A DNA stretch of 64,000 nucleotides from NCBI GenBank assembly GCA_019352035.1, contig JABBNZ010000012.1:1-64000 (forward strand), given 5' to 3'. This document shows positions 42,309 through 51,967 of this stretch, one piece after another (the stretch's first letter is position 1; each line of letters opens with the position of its first letter). This DNA is from Pseudomonadota bacterium. Lineage in GTDB: Bacteria > Pseudomonadota > Gammaproteobacteria > Steroidobacterales > Steroidobacteraceae. Made by a program: the position numbers and the translations under genes. The notes below the pieces were generated by a model, which did no database searches, was not told where the DNA came from, and saw nothing but the letters and a program-made list of their open reading frames with translations.

Positions 42309-42326
42309 TTTGCAGCGCTGGATCCG
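42309..42326 (+). repeat. Partial family I terminus (G)
   Basis: CTGCAGCGCTGGATCCGGGCGCATCC-like match to AAGCGCTGGATCCGGGC. Confidence 0.35.
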
Positions 42327-42355
42327 GGCGCATCCCTGCGCCTGCGGTCGGACGT

Positions 42356-43783
42356 TCAGCTGTTGACGGAAGGAGCCGCGGCCTCGACGCCTTGCAGCCG
42401 CCCGATGAGCGTGCGCAGGAAGACCCGGTTGAACCGCAGCTGGCACGAGGCGGAGACCTGCTCGAGAAGAGTCGAGCTCACCTTGAGGACGGTCACCGCG
42501 CTCGCGGCGCGAATGGTGGCGGTGCGCTTGGCGCCGGGCACGTAGCTCGCCTCGCCGAAGCAGTCGCCGGTCTCCAGGGCGCCGATGCGCCGCCCGTGCC
42601 GCTCGACCGCGCAGCCGCCGGAGACGAGGATGTAGAAGCGGTCGTCCATCTCGCCTTCCTTGACGATCTCCTCGCCCTGCGAGTAGTGCTGCCAGCTGCT
42701 CGCGCGCAGCACCTCCCAGATCTCCGCGTGGGAGAACTCATGGAAGAACTTCAACCGCCGCAGGACACCGAACTGCTCCTGCCGGTCGATGCGGGAGTTG
42801 GCCTCGCGCAGGCGCTGATGCACCCGCGTCAGCTCCGCGGCGAAGTCGAGCCCGCTCTTGTGCCGCTTCTCCGGATCCTTCTGCAGCGCGGTCGCGACGA
42901 CGGTCTCCAGCTCCTCGGGCACGTCCTTGCGCAGGGTGTGGATGGGCGGCGGCGTGGCATAGACGATCTGATGCAGCAGCTTCTGCAGGTTGCCGGCGCG
43001 GAACGGCCGCGAGCCCGTCAGCAGCTCGTACATCACCGCGCCGAGCGAATAGAGATCGGAGCGGTTGGTGAGATCCAGGCTCTGCACCTGCTCCGGGGAC
43101 ATGTACGAGGGGCTGCCGGCGATGCCCTCGATGCGGGAGATCTCCGAGTCCGACACCAGCGCGATGCCGAAATCGATGATGCGCACGTCGCTGTCCTGCG
43201 TGAGCATGATGTTGGAGGGCTTGACGTCGCGATGGATCACGCCGCGCGTGTGCGCGTAATGCAGCGCCTTGGCGCACTTGAACACTATCTCAACGGTATC
43301 GTCGATCCGCAGCAGGTTGTCCGGCCGGCAGTACGCGGCCAGCGTGCGCGCGCCGTGCACGTGCTCCATGACGATGTAGCAGCGGCCGTTCTCCTCGCCG
43401 GCATCGTAAATCGGGAGAATGTGCGGATGCTGCAGCATTCCGACCAGATGCGCCTCGGAGAGGAACATCTTGCGCGCCACGCGCGCCCGCTCCGGGTCGG
43501 CGCCCGAATCCATGTTGTAGACCTTGATCGCGACGTCTCGGCCGTAATAGGCGTCATGCGAGAGATACACCACGCCGGTGCTGCCGCGCCCCACCTCCTT
43601 GATGACCATGTACTTGCCGATCCTTTCGGGGATGCCGCGCGGTGCGGCCTTCGGCAATACGGCGGGTCCTTTGGCGGGTGCGGGCATGAGTCGCGGCGGA
43701 TTCATGGATCGCCGAGAGGATACGGACTGAGCCGGCGCGTATCTGTGATCCATTCCCTCTGGCGTGATGCGTACTTTCCGCAT
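42356..43783 (-). CDS. Serine/threonine kinase fused to C-terminal cyclic-nucleotide-binding domain
   Basis: GVIHRDVKPSNIMLTQDSDVRIIDFGIA kinase core; FYILVSGGCAVERHGRRIGALETGDCFGEASYVPGAKRTATIRAAS cNMP-binding-like domain. Confidence 0.9.
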   Translation of the reverse strand: MRKVRITPEGMDHRYAPAQSVSSRRSMNPPRLMPAPAKGPAVLPKAAPRGIPERIGKYMVIKEVGRGSTGVVYLSHDAYYGRDVAIKVYNMDSGADPERARVARKMFLSEAHLVGMLQHPHILPIYDAGEENGRCYIVMEHVHGARTLAAYCRPDNLLRIDDTVEIVFKCAKALHYAHTRGVIHRDVKPSNIMLTQDSDVRIIDFGIALVSDSEISRIEGIAGSPSYMSPEQVQSLDLTNRSDLYSLGAVMYELLTGSRPFRAGNLQKLLHQIVYATPPPIHTLRKDVPEELETVVATALQKDPEKRHKSGLDFAAELTRVHQRLREANSRIDRQEQFGVLRRLKFFHEFSHAEIWEVLRASSWQHYSQGEEIVKEGEMDDRFYILVSGGCAVERHGRRIGALETGDCFGEASYVPGAKRTATIRAASAVTVLKVSSTLLEQVSASCQLRFNRVFLRTLIGRLQGVEAAAPSVNS

Positions 43784-43821
43784 CGCCGCCTTCGAGGCCG
43801 GCGACTTGACATAACCGAAGG

Positions 43822-44796
43822 TCAGGTCAAAGTCAGGAAATGGTCATATCCGGAAGTCGAGAAATTCATCACGGCGCCGCCGCGAAGAGCCTGCGCACCC
43901 GCGCTCTCCGTCAGGGTGCCGATGCGGGTGTAGCCCCAGCGCTGCGGCGGCAAATCCGCGAGCAGCCGGGCGAGGTGCGCCGGCCGCACGCTGAAGCAGA
44001 GCTCGTAGTCATCGCCACCGGTCAGCGCGAGCTCGCGCGCGCGCTCCTCGCCCACGCCGCCCACCAGCGCCTGCGATACCGGCAGCATCTCGTAAGCGAT
44101 CTCCACCCCGCAGCCGCTGGCCCGCGCCAGCTTGCCGGCATCGGCCAGCAAGCCGTCGGAGACGTCTATGCAGGCGCTCGCGTATAGGCGCAGGCATTCC
44201 CCGAGGGCCAGGCGCGGAGCGGGATGGAGGAAACGCTCGCGCAGATACGCCGCCGCCTCTCCCGCGCCCGGGAGCCTGCCCTGCTCGATCGCGAGCCCGG
44301 CACTCGCATCGCCGGGAGTTCCCGACACGAATAGCGCATCGCCCGCCCTGCCGCCCGAGCGCAGCAATGCGGATGAGCGCGGCACGTGTCCCAGCACCTG
44401 CACGGTGACGCACAGCGGGCCGCAGGTCGTGTCGCCGCCGACGAGCGCAACATCATGGGCGCGCGCCAAGGCCGACATTCCAGCCGCAAACTCCGACAGC
44501 CAGGATTCCTCCGCCGCCGGCAGCGTCAGCGCGAGGAGCGCCCACGCGGGGCGCGCGCCCATCGCCGCGAGATCGCTTAAGTTTACGGCCAGCGCGCGGT
44601 GACCGACCGAGCCCGGCGGGGATCCGTGCGGAAAATGGACGCCGTCCACCAGGGTATCCATGGCGGCGACCAGCTCCATGCCCGCGGGACACTCGAGGAT
44701 CGCCGCATCGTCGCCGACGCCCACGCGCACATCGGTCCGCTTCGCGCCGCAGCCGCGGAAGAAACGGTCGATGAGCTCGAACTCCGACAGCGGCAC
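43822..44796 (-). CDS. thiL: Thiamine-monophosphate kinase
   Basis: MPLSEFELIDRFF, VGVGDDAAILECPAG, VGGDTTCGPLCVTVQVLG, LTGGDDYELCF. Confidence 0.95.
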   Translation of the reverse strand: MPLSEFELIDRFFRGCGAKRTDVRVGVGDDAAILECPAGMELVAAMDTLVDGVHFPHGSPPGSVGHRALAVNLSDLAAMGARPAWALLALTLPAAEESWLSEFAAGMSALARAHDVALVGGDTTCGPLCVTVQVLGHVPRSSALLRSGGRAGDALFVSGTPGDASAGLAIEQGRLPGAGEAAAYLRERFLHPAPRLALGECLRLYASACIDVSDGLLADAGKLARASGCGVEIAYEMLPVSQALVGGVGEERARELALTGGDDYELCFSVRPAHLARLLADLPPQRWGYTRIGTLTESAGAQALRGGAVMNFSTSGYDHFLTLT

Positions 44797-44800
44797 GCGC

Positions 44801-45241
44801 TCAATGCTCGTTGGGACGCAGCACCCGCGCCGCCCGATCCAACACTGCGTTGACGTACTTGTGGCCGTCGGTGGCGCCGAAGCGTTTGGCCAGAGTCACC
44901 GCCTCGTTGATCGCCACGCGGTATGGCACGTCCGGGCGGTGGCGCAGCTCGTAAGTGCCGATCAGCAGAATGGCATGCTCGATGGGATCGAGGAGCGCGG
45001 GAACGCGGTCGGTCCACTGGGACAGGCCGGCATCGAGCGCCTCGCGCTCCCGCCAAACGCCCTCGACGAGCTCCCGGAAGTACTCGCGATCCGCCCGCGC
45101 CATGTCCTGAGCGTCGTGAAACTCCTGGATCAGGTCCTGCCACGGACACTCGTTGAGCTGCCAGCGGTAGAGCGCCTGCAATGCGAGCTTGCGCGCCACC
45201 GAGCGCTGACCGGAGAGGGCGCGAGACGGCTCGGTAGACAT
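44801..45241 (-). CDS. nusB: Transcription antitermination factor NusB
   Basis: RKLALQALYRWQL, YELRHRPDVPYRVAINEAVTLAKRFGATDGHKYVNAVLDRAAR. Confidence 0.95.
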   Translation of the reverse strand: MSTEPSRALSGQRSVARKLALQALYRWQLNECPWQDLIQEFHDAQDMARADREYFRELVEGVWREREALDAGLSQWTDRVPALLDPIEHAILLIGTYELRHRPDVPYRVAINEAVTLAKRFGATDGHKYVNAVLDRAARVLRPNEH

Positions 45242-45243
45242 CG

Positions 45244-45717
45244 TCACGCCAGGCGCGCCAGCAGGCTCGCCATCTCCAGCGCGGCCTCCATGGCCTCGCC
45301 GCCTTTGTTGCCGGCGGTCGTGGCCGCCCGCTCCAGGGCCTGCTCCACCGTCTCGACGGTGAGGACCCCGAAGATGACGGGCACGCCGCTCTCCAGGCTC
45401 GCGAGCTGCAGCCCGCGGGCGCACTCGCCCGAGACATACTCGAAGTGCGGCGTGTCCCCGCGAATCACGCAGCCGAGCGCCACGACCGCATCGTAGCGGC
45501 CAGACAGCGCGAGCCTGCGCGCGGCGACGGGCAGCTCGAACGCTCCCGGCACGCGCGCGATCAGCAGATCCTCGGCGGGACCGCCGCGCTCCAGCCAGGC
45601 CGCCGCGGCGCCCTTGAGGAGGCTCGCGACGATGAAGTCGTTGAACCGCGCGGCGACGATGGCCACCTTGCGCCCGCGCGTGGCGATCTCACCTTCCAGA
45701 ACACGTGGTGCGCTCAA
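45244..45717 (-). CDS. ribH: 6,7-dimethyl-8-ribityllumazine synthase
   Basis: VAIVAARFNDFIVASLLKGA, VPGAFELPVAARRLA, ALGCVIRGDTPHFEYVSGE. Confidence 0.95.
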   Translation of the reverse strand: MSAPRVLEGEIATRGRKVAIVAARFNDFIVASLLKGAAAAWLERGGPAEDLLIARVPGAFELPVAARRLALSGRYDAVVALGCVIRGDTPHFEYVSGECARGLQLASLESGVPVIFGVLTVETVEQALERAATTAGNKGGEAMEAALEMASLLARLA

Positions 45718-46904
45718 CCGTCCTCTCCGACATAGCTCTCGATCTCCAGGCCGAACGCGGAGATCCCGTGAATCTGCTTCGGTGCCGACAGCACCCGCAT
45801 CCGGCGCACACCAAGATCCTTGAGGATCTGCGCACCGATGCCAAAGGTGCGCAGTACCTCTCCATCGCGGCGCATACCCGGCGGCGGCGAGCCCGTTTCC
45901 GGCGCAGCGTCCGCAGCGTCCGGCGCGACCAGCGATCGCACCGAATCCAGCAGGTCATCCGGGGACTCGCGGTCGCGCAGGATCACGATGACGCCGTTGC
46001 CGGCACGGGCGATCCGCTCCATGGCCGCTCGCAGTGTCCATGCGAGGGGATCCGCGCGGATGCCGAGGAGGTCCCGCAGAGGGTCCACCACGTGCACGCG
46101 CACGAGAGGCGGCTCGCCGCCCTGCAGCTGCCCGCGGGTCAGCGCGAGATGCACATCCTGGCTGATGCGGTCCTCGTAGGCGTAAAGGATGAACTCCCCG
46201 AGCTCCGTCTGTACCGGCTGCGTCCTCACCCGCGCGACGGAGCGCTCGTTGCGAAGCCGGTAGCGGATGAGATCGGCGATGGTGCCGATCTTCAGGCCGT
46301 GGTGCCTGGCGAACGCCTCGAGCTGGGGCCTGCGCGCCATCGTGCCGTCATCGTTCATCACCTCGCATATGACTCCGGCGGCCTGCATGCCGGCCAGGCG
46401 GCAGAGGTCGACGGCCGCCTCCGTGTGACCGGTCCTCACCAGCACTCCGCCGCGGCGGGAGCGTAGCGGAAAGATGTGTCCCGGCCGTGCGAAATCGCTG
46501 GCCTGCGAGCGCTCGTCCGCCAGCGCGCGGATGGTCGCCGCGCGGTCGCCGGAGGAGACGCCTGTGGTCGTCCCGGCGCGCAGATCCACGGATATCGTGA
46601 AGGCCGTGCGGTGCGCTTCGCTGTTGCTCGCGACCATCTGCGGCAGGTCGAGCCGCGCGAGCCGCTCCTCCTCCATGGGCACGCAGATGATCCCGCTCGC
46701 GTGGCGGATCATGAACGCCACCGCCTCGGGGGTCGCGAGCTGCGCCGCCATGATGAGATCCCCCTCGTTCTCCCGGTCCTCGTCGTCCATGATGATGACC
46801 ATGCGCCCGGCCCTGAGATCGGCGACGATCTCCTCGACGGAATTCAGGCCCGCCGGGCCGGCCGGCGGCGCCGGCTTGCCGGAAAGAGGCAGGACTTTGG
46901 ACAT
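45714..46904 (-). CDS. ribBA: 3,4-dihydroxy-2-butanone-4-phosphate synthase / GTP cyclohydrolase II-like
   Basis: DDEDRENEGDLIMAAQLATPEAVAFMIRHASGIICV; C-terminal RibA-like domain QPVQTELGEFILYAYEDRISQDVHLAL. Confidence 0.92.
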   Translation of the reverse strand: MSKVLPLSGKPAPPAGPAGLNSVEEIVADLRAGRMVIIMDDEDRENEGDLIMAAQLATPEAVAFMIRHASGIICVPMEEERLARLDLPQMVASNSEAHRTAFTISVDLRAGTTTGVSSGDRAATIRALADERSQASDFARPGHIFPLRSRRGGVLVRTGHTEAAVDLCRLAGMQAAGVICEVMNDDGTMARRPQLEAFARHHGLKIGTIADLIRYRLRNERSVARVRTQPVQTELGEFILYAYEDRISQDVHLALTRGQLQGGEPPLVRVHVVDPLRDLLGIRADPLAWTLRAAMERIARAGNGVIVILRDRESPDDLLDSVRSLVAPDAADAAPETGSPPPGMRRDGEVLRTFGIGAQILKDLGVRRMRVLSAPKQIHGISAFGLEIESYVGEDG

Positions 46905-46927
46905 GGGGACGCCTCGAAGTAGTTGCC

Positions 46928-47095
46928 GAAAGACGCACGTTCACCCCGAATCATGAAGCGGCACGAACGCGTGACAGGCACACGGAGGTGCCCCGTCGCC
47001 GGAGGTGGCGGGCGTTGAGCCAAAAACCACGCCTTTTTTGGCTCAACGCGCGCTGGGCCGGGCAGGAGCCCGGATCCAGCGCTTCTTGATAGGGC
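46928..47095 (-). repeat. Dispersed repeat family I, copy B (medium form)
   Basis: CGTTCACCCCGAATCATGAAGCGGCACGAACGCGTGACAGGCACACGGAGGTGCC..; perfect 15-bp stem GCGTTGAGCCAAAAA/TTTTTGGCTCAACGC (47012-47026/47035-47049); ends GCCCGGATCCAGCGCTTCT. Confidence 0.9.
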
Positions 47096-47126
47096 ACCCC
47101 AGTATACCTGGGCGCCCCCTCCGGCT

Positions 47127-47651
47127 TTAGCTGCCCCGCGCCAGCAGCGGCAATACCGCCTTCTCGAGCGCCCGCGCGGAGACTCCCGCCGGCCCCTCGG
47201 CCTGCAGCTGCGCGCGCAGCACCCCCCGGGCATCGATCACGTACGTGACCGGGACCGCGACCGGCTCGCCGAAGCCATTCGCCCGCGCCCCGCTCGCCAG
47301 TGCGCCCGGATAGCTGAATTGCCGCATCACCTGCCTGACTTGGCCGTCATCCGGCGCCTGGTCGATGCTGAGGCCGAGCAGCTCGAGCCCGCGCGAGTGA
47401 TAACGGCGGTAGAACGCGTTGAGCGTCGGCATCTCCACGCGGCAGGGGGAGCACCAGGTGGCCCAGAAATTCACCAGCACGACCTTGCCGCGCAGCTTGG
47501 CGAGGTCGAACCGGTGGCCGTCGAGCTCCCGCACGATGAGGGCCGGAGCGGGTCTGCCCATCACGGGCGGCGCGCCGAGCGCGGGCATCGGTGCGCTGAG
47601 CACCGTGGCGGCGGCCAGCGCGGCGGCGAAGATGCGAGACCTCAGTGCCAT
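47127..47651 (-). CDS. TlpA-like exported thioredoxin-fold protein
   Basis: KVVLVNFWATWCSPCRVEMPTLNAFYRRYHSRGLELLGLSIDQ; signal peptide. Confidence 0.88.
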   Translation of the reverse strand: MALRSRIFAAALAAATVLSAPMPALGAPPVMGRPAPALIVRELDGHRFDLAKLRGKVVLVNFWATWCSPCRVEMPTLNAFYRRYHSRGLELLGLSIDQAPDDGQVRQVMRQFSYPGALASGARANGFGEPVAVPVTYVIDARGVLRAQLQAEGPAGVSARALEKAVLPLLARGS

Positions 47652-47713
47652 GGCAGCGCCTCCGGTGAAAGATACAGCGATCCTGCCACAGGTCGAGCGC
47701 CGCGTGGGCGGCC

Positions 47714-48733
47714 TCAGATGGGCCTAAACACCCAAACCGCCGCCGGCTGGCCCGAATGCGGTGGAACAGCCACGCACAGCTCGTCCAGGCCCGGCACGAA
47801 CTGCGACGTTCCCGAATGCGGTCCGGTGGGCTCCGTCGCTACCAGCGCGTAATGATCGGTATTGAGCTGCCGGTAGGCCTGCACGAAGCCTTGCAGGCTG
47901 GTCGTGTAGATCAGCCCTTGCGCCGCATCCAGGTACATGTCCTCGGTGGCATCCTTGCTCGGGAGACTTGCGATCACACGGCCCGTGGCGGTGTCGAGCA
48001 CATTGAACGTCGGCGGCCGGGGATCGCCCGCAAACGTGCGCGTGGCCACGAACAGTCGCCCGTGCGCCTCATCGAGGGCCATCGATGCCGGCCTGCCGGG
48101 CACTGACAGCCGCCTGACAATGCGCCGCGTATCGGTATTTACCACCGCCACCTGATCGAGCCCCGGAATGGCGGCGTACAACAGCGGCCTTCGCCGCGCC
48201 ATGACGAGTGCCGCGGCGCGATAGGCGGTGGCGATCCGCCCGACGCGCCTGCCCGTTGCCGGATCGATCAGCGCGAGCCAGCCGGGCCCGCGGTTGGAAT
48301 CAGTACCGCCGGACTCGACATAGAGGAGGCGGTGCCTCGGATCGAAAGCGATCATGTCCGCGCCGACGGAGACTCTGACCGTCGCGGCGGTCCGATAGCC
48401 CCGGCCGCTCAGAATGCGCACTACGCCGTCACGCCCGTTGGTGATCACCAGGCGATCGAACGACGGCACGAACAGCTCTCCCTGAGGTCTGTCGAAGCCG
48501 CCCGACAGGCGTCGGATGGCTCCGCCTTGGAGCGGCACCACGTACACACTCTGCTGGTCCTGGGCCGACAGGAACAGCCGGTCCGTTTTCGGATCGACCG
48601 TCATGTGGTCCCAGGTCCCGACCATGTGCGGTACGGGGATCTTGCCGGCCAGCTCGAGCGCCGGTGTCGCTGCCGCCGCAAAGCCGGGGGTCGCAATGCT
48701 TGCAGCGAACGCGAAGAGTACGAGGGCTCTCAT
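47714..48733 (-). CDS. Exported YVTN-like beta-propeller protein
   Basis: Signal peptide; GTWDHMTVDPKTDRLFLSAQDQQSVYVVPLQGG, VVNTDTRRIVRRLSVPGRPASMALDEAHGRLFVATR repeats. Confidence 0.8.
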   Translation of the reverse strand: MRALVLFAFAASIATPGFAAAATPALELAGKIPVPHMVGTWDHMTVDPKTDRLFLSAQDQQSVYVVPLQGGAIRRLSGGFDRPQGELFVPSFDRLVITNGRDGVVRILSGRGYRTAATVRVSVGADMIAFDPRHRLLYVESGGTDSNRGPGWLALIDPATGRRVGRIATAYRAAALVMARRRPLLYAAIPGLDQVAVVNTDTRRIVRRLSVPGRPASMALDEAHGRLFVATRTFAGDPRPPTFNVLDTATGRVIASLPSKDATEDMYLDAAQGLIYTTSLQGFVQAYRQLNTDHYALVATEPTGPHSGTSQFVPGLDELCVAVPPHSGQPAAVWVFRPI

Positions 48734-48752
48734 GATGAAATCTCCAAACGCG

Positions 48753-49820
48753 TTACATGGACGCGGGCAGCTTCTTCAGCTGCCTGGTCACGACGGACGG
48801 GGTGAGCGGCAGAAAGCTGCCCTCGCGCAGCACCTGCTCCTGGCCCTGGCGGCTGAGGATGTAGCGCAGAAACTCCACCACGACCGGGTCGGGCGCGATT
48901 TTCGGTCCGTCATTGATGTAGAACTTCACCGCGCGGGACAATGGATATTCGCGGTCCGCGACCTGGGCCAGGGTCGGCTCGATGTAGGGTCCCCCCGGGC
49001 CCACGGCGATGGCCACCAGCCTGGCATGGGGATTGCGGTAGCCGGCGGATGTCAGAGCGATGCCGTCCCGATCGGCGGCGACGGCGTCAACGGCGCGCTG
49101 GTAGCCGTTGATGCGCTTGCCGCCCGGCCCGGCGGCCCCGGCGAGTTGTTTCAGCGCACAGTTCCAGAGCGTGCTGCCGCGCATGACAGTCTGCGAGAAA
49201 TAGAACCACGGTGCCTCGTCGGCGGCCGGCCCGCTGTAAGGGTGCAGCGGACGGTTTTTCCACGAGCCTCCGAGCCCGAGCTGACCCCACGTGCGGATGC
49301 CGTGCGGCTCGCCCCGCGACTGCTGCGCGCCGAAGATCGCGGCGAGCTGCCTGAAGTCCAGTCGCGCGAGCGGATTGTCCCTGTTGACGAACACGCCCAG
49401 CGCCATGATCTTGTCGGGGTCGGTGTAGCTGCCGGTCAGCACGGTGACCGGGAATGGCTTCTGCCCGGCGACCTTCCGATAGGCCGCCGCCTCCATCGGC
49501 ACGATCTCGCGCGCCAGCACGCCGAGGTTGGCCCTGCCCGTGTACAGGCCCGCCATCGCGGCGCCGCTGCTGAGCAGATCGTCCCGGAACCTGACATGGG
49601 GCTGAAAGCGCTGAAATCCCTGCTCCCACTCGCGCATCATGACCTTCAGGAATCCGTGCCCCCAGCTGCGGATCGTGCCGCTCACCTGGCGGCGCGGTCG
49701 ATAGCCCGGCAGCGACTGCACGTACTGCGCCCAGGGCGGCACGGCCACCTCGTGAGAAGCCGCGCACGCAGCAGGCACGCCAAGGCAGAAGAGGATCAGA
49801 AACGTCAGTGCCGTTCGCAT
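48753..49820 (-). CDS. Secreted PstS/PBP-like substrate-binding protein 1
   Basis: YRPRRQVSGTIRSWGHG, IRTWGQLGLGGSW, REYPLSRAVKFYIND..VEFLRYILSRQGQEQVL. Confidence 0.82.
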   Translation of the reverse strand: MRTALTFLILFCLGVPAACAASHEVAVPPWAQYVQSLPGYRPRRQVSGTIRSWGHGFLKVMMREWEQGFQRFQPHVRFRDDLLSSGAAMAGLYTGRANLGVLAREIVPMEAAAYRKVAGQKPFPVTVLTGSYTDPDKIMALGVFVNRDNPLARLDFRQLAAIFGAQQSRGEPHGIRTWGQLGLGGSWKNRPLHPYSGPAADEAPWFYFSQTVMRGSTLWNCALKQLAGAAGPGGKRINGYQRAVDAVAADRDGIALTSAGYRNPHARLVAIAVGPGGPYIEPTLAQVADREYPLSRAVKFYINDGPKIAPDPVVVEFLRYILSRQGQEQVLREGSFLPLTPSVVTRQLKKLPASM

Positions 49821-51967
49821 GCGGATTCTCCGGGTCTGGCCCGCATCAGCGGAAGATAGCCGTCGCCGCCGTGAACCGCGGCCTGCCCCTTCGCGCTGAG
49901 GATGTAGCTCACGAACCTGCGGGCCTCGGACGGCGCCCCCGCGCCCGGATCGAGATAGGCGTAAACGTCACGGCCAAGCGGGTAGCAGCCCTCTCGGACG
50001 GTCGCCGCCGTGGGCAGCACATACGGGCCGGCCGCATTCACGCCGAGCGGCACCGGCTTTACCGGCCCTGCGCCGGGCGGCAGCCAGGCGATCGCCAATC
50101 CGTAAGGGTCACGCGCGAGCGCGCCCAGGATGCGGCTTCGAGTGTGGAGCACCGCCTCACTTTCGGGCGCGGCGCTCGCAACCTCGTTGATGCGCGGCCA
50201 CTCGAGCAGCGCGCTGCCTCCCAACACCGTTGCGCGCAGGAAACGCCCGGTGCCGCTCTCCGTGTCAGGCATATAGATCTCGACCGCGTGCCCCGCCCAC
50301 TTGCCGCGCACGCCCAGCTGACCCCAGGTGTGGATGCGCGGCACTCCTGGCGGCGGACGAGCCTCGATCAGTCCCTGAAGCTGCGCAAAGTCGATGCCTC
50401 GCAGCGGATTGTCGGCGTGGACGAACGCCACGAGCGCGGGCGACCTGCCCCGGCTCTCGAGACTGCCCCGCACAATCTCGACGCGCAGCGGCGGATGCCG
50501 GTAGACCCACTCGAAGGCCTTCAGCTCACTGCCGGTGGCGGCCCGGCCCATGAGAGCCACGTCCGCCTCTCCCGTGTAAAGACCCGCCATCCCGATGTCG
50601 CTGCCGGTCAGATGCAGGGCGACGCGCACATCCCGATGGCTCGCGCGAAAGCCTCTCGCCCAGCGGCGGGCAAGAGAGGCGAGCGCCGGGTTACCCCACA
50701 CCCGCAGCACCGCTTCGCCCGCGGCCGGCGCCCCCGGGCGGTCGAGGGACGGGACGGCAGGGCCGCGGATTTCAGGCGCCGCCTGCCGCGGGGGCGGCTT
50801 GCCATATGAGCAGCGTGCGGAGCCTGCGACACCACACGGCCGCGCGTCTCGAAGCTTCAGCCGCTGCTCGCGGATCTGCCGCCGCCCCAGCGGCAGATAA
50901 CCACTCTCCTCGATGAGCGCCCGCTGCCCCTGCCGGCTCAGGATGAAGCGCAGAAACTCCCGTATCGCGGGCGCGACCGGTTGGCCGGGCGCACGGTCGA
51001 TGTATGCCGGAATGATCCGCGTCAGCGGATAGCGCTCCGTGATCAGCGTCCGCGGCGTAGCGCTCACGTAGGGACCTGCGCGCGTGAAAGCGAGCTTCAG
51101 CGTCCTCACCTGCGGATTGGCGAAGCGGATGTTGGACACGGCAATGCCGTAGGGGTCGCGAGCCAGGGCCCGCAGAATCTGCAATCCCCGGTCATCGACA
51201 CCGCCTCCCGGCCGATCGAAGGTGACGAACTGGCGGATGCGCGGGTTCCAGCGATGGCTGCCTTCGAGCACCCGGCCGCGAAGGAACAGCGCGAAATCCT
51301 GGTTCACTTTCCAGAAATACGGATCGATGCGCCTGGGAGCCCACGCGCCCTTCAGTCCGAGCTGGCCCCAGGTGCGGATGTTGTGCTCCCCGCGCCCGTA
51401 CCGGGCACCGAGGATCGCGGCGAGCTGCCCGAGCGAGAGCCGCTCGATCGGATTGGTCCGATCGACGAACACCATGTGGGCATAGTCGAAGTAGTTGGTC
51501 TCGAGACTGCCGGTGGCGATCTCGATGCGCGTCGGTGCGTAGTGGCGAGCCCGCTCGAAGGCCCGCTTCCCGGCCGGGCTCAGCTCCTCGCCCAGGATGG
51601 CGAGATTGCCCGCGCCGCTGCAGAGCGCGCCGATGGCCGAGGCGGTTCCGTACATCCTGTCGACGATCCGGACACCGGGCTCGTAGCGGCGAAATTCCGC
51701 ACTCCATCGGCCGACGAGCCTGCCGAGGAAATCGTGCTCGGGACTGCCGTGGCCCCACAGGCGGATGGTGCCCGTGACCTGCGCGCGCGGCCGGTAGGAC
51801 GCCAGTGAGTCGACCACCTGCACGGCATACGGCGGCGGCGCGAATCGCGGGCCGCCGCCCAAGTCGGCGGCTTGGCCCGCGGCCGCGGCGGTCAGCGCGG
51901 CAAGCGCCAGGACGAGCTGCGGGCGAGCCCGTGCGGGCCGGCCCGCGTGCCCGCCCTGACGGCTCAT
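49805..51967 (-). CDS. Two-domain fusion of PstS/PBP-like substrate-binding proteins
   Basis: Domain 1: YRPRAQVTGTIRLWGHG..IRTWGQLGLKGAW..FLRFILSRQGQ; domain 2: AVLRVWGNPALASLARRW..IHTWGQLGVRGKW..FVSYILSAKGQ. Confidence 0.82.
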   Translation of the reverse strand: MSRQGGHAGRPARARPQLVLALAALTAAAAGQAADLGGGPRFAPPPYAVQVVDSLASYRPRAQVTGTIRLWGHGSPEHDFLGRLVGRWSAEFRRYEPGVRIVDRMYGTASAIGALCSGAGNLAILGEELSPAGKRAFERARHYAPTRIEIATGSLETNYFDYAHMVFVDRTNPIERLSLGQLAAILGARYGRGEHNIRTWGQLGLKGAWAPRRIDPYFWKVNQDFALFLRGRVLEGSHRWNPRIRQFVTFDRPGGGVDDRGLQILRALARDPYGIAVSNIRFANPQVRTLKLAFTRAGPYVSATPRTLITERYPLTRIIPAYIDRAPGQPVAPAIREFLRFILSRQGQRALIEESGYLPLGRRQIREQRLKLRDARPCGVAGSARCSYGKPPPRQAAPEIRGPAVPSLDRPGAPAAGEAVLRVWGNPALASLARRWARGFRASHRDVRVALHLTGSDIGMAGLYTGEADVALMGRAATGSELKAFEWVYRHPPLRVEIVRGSLESRGRSPALVAFVHADNPLRGIDFAQLQGLIEARPPPGVPRIHTWGQLGVRGKWAGHAVEIYMPDTESGTGRFLRATVLGGSALLEWPRINEVASAAPESEAVLHTRSRILGALARDPYGLAIAWLPPGAGPVKPVPLGVNAAGPYVLPTAATVREGCYPLGRDVYAYLDPGAGAPSEARRFVSYILSAKGQAAVHGGDGYLPLMRARPGESACERH

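Noticed and set aside
46348-46944. ORF starting MNVRLSATTSRRPHVQ upstream of and overlapping ribBA in another frame
   Set aside because: It begins inside repeat copy B and runs out of frame through ribBA; the ribBA start at 46904 fits the protein family better.
46905-47126. FMN riboswitch upstream of ribBA, or between ribD and ribE
   Set aside because: Consensus RFN blocks were not recognised; the intergenic sequence is accounted for by family I repeats.
47714-48733. Assigning the beta-propeller protein and hybrid kinase to a PQQ/alcohol-oxidation system
   Set aside because: Propeller and NahK/ErcS-like kinase features alone are not enough; no PQQ dehydrogenase, cytochrome or pqq gene is present nearby.
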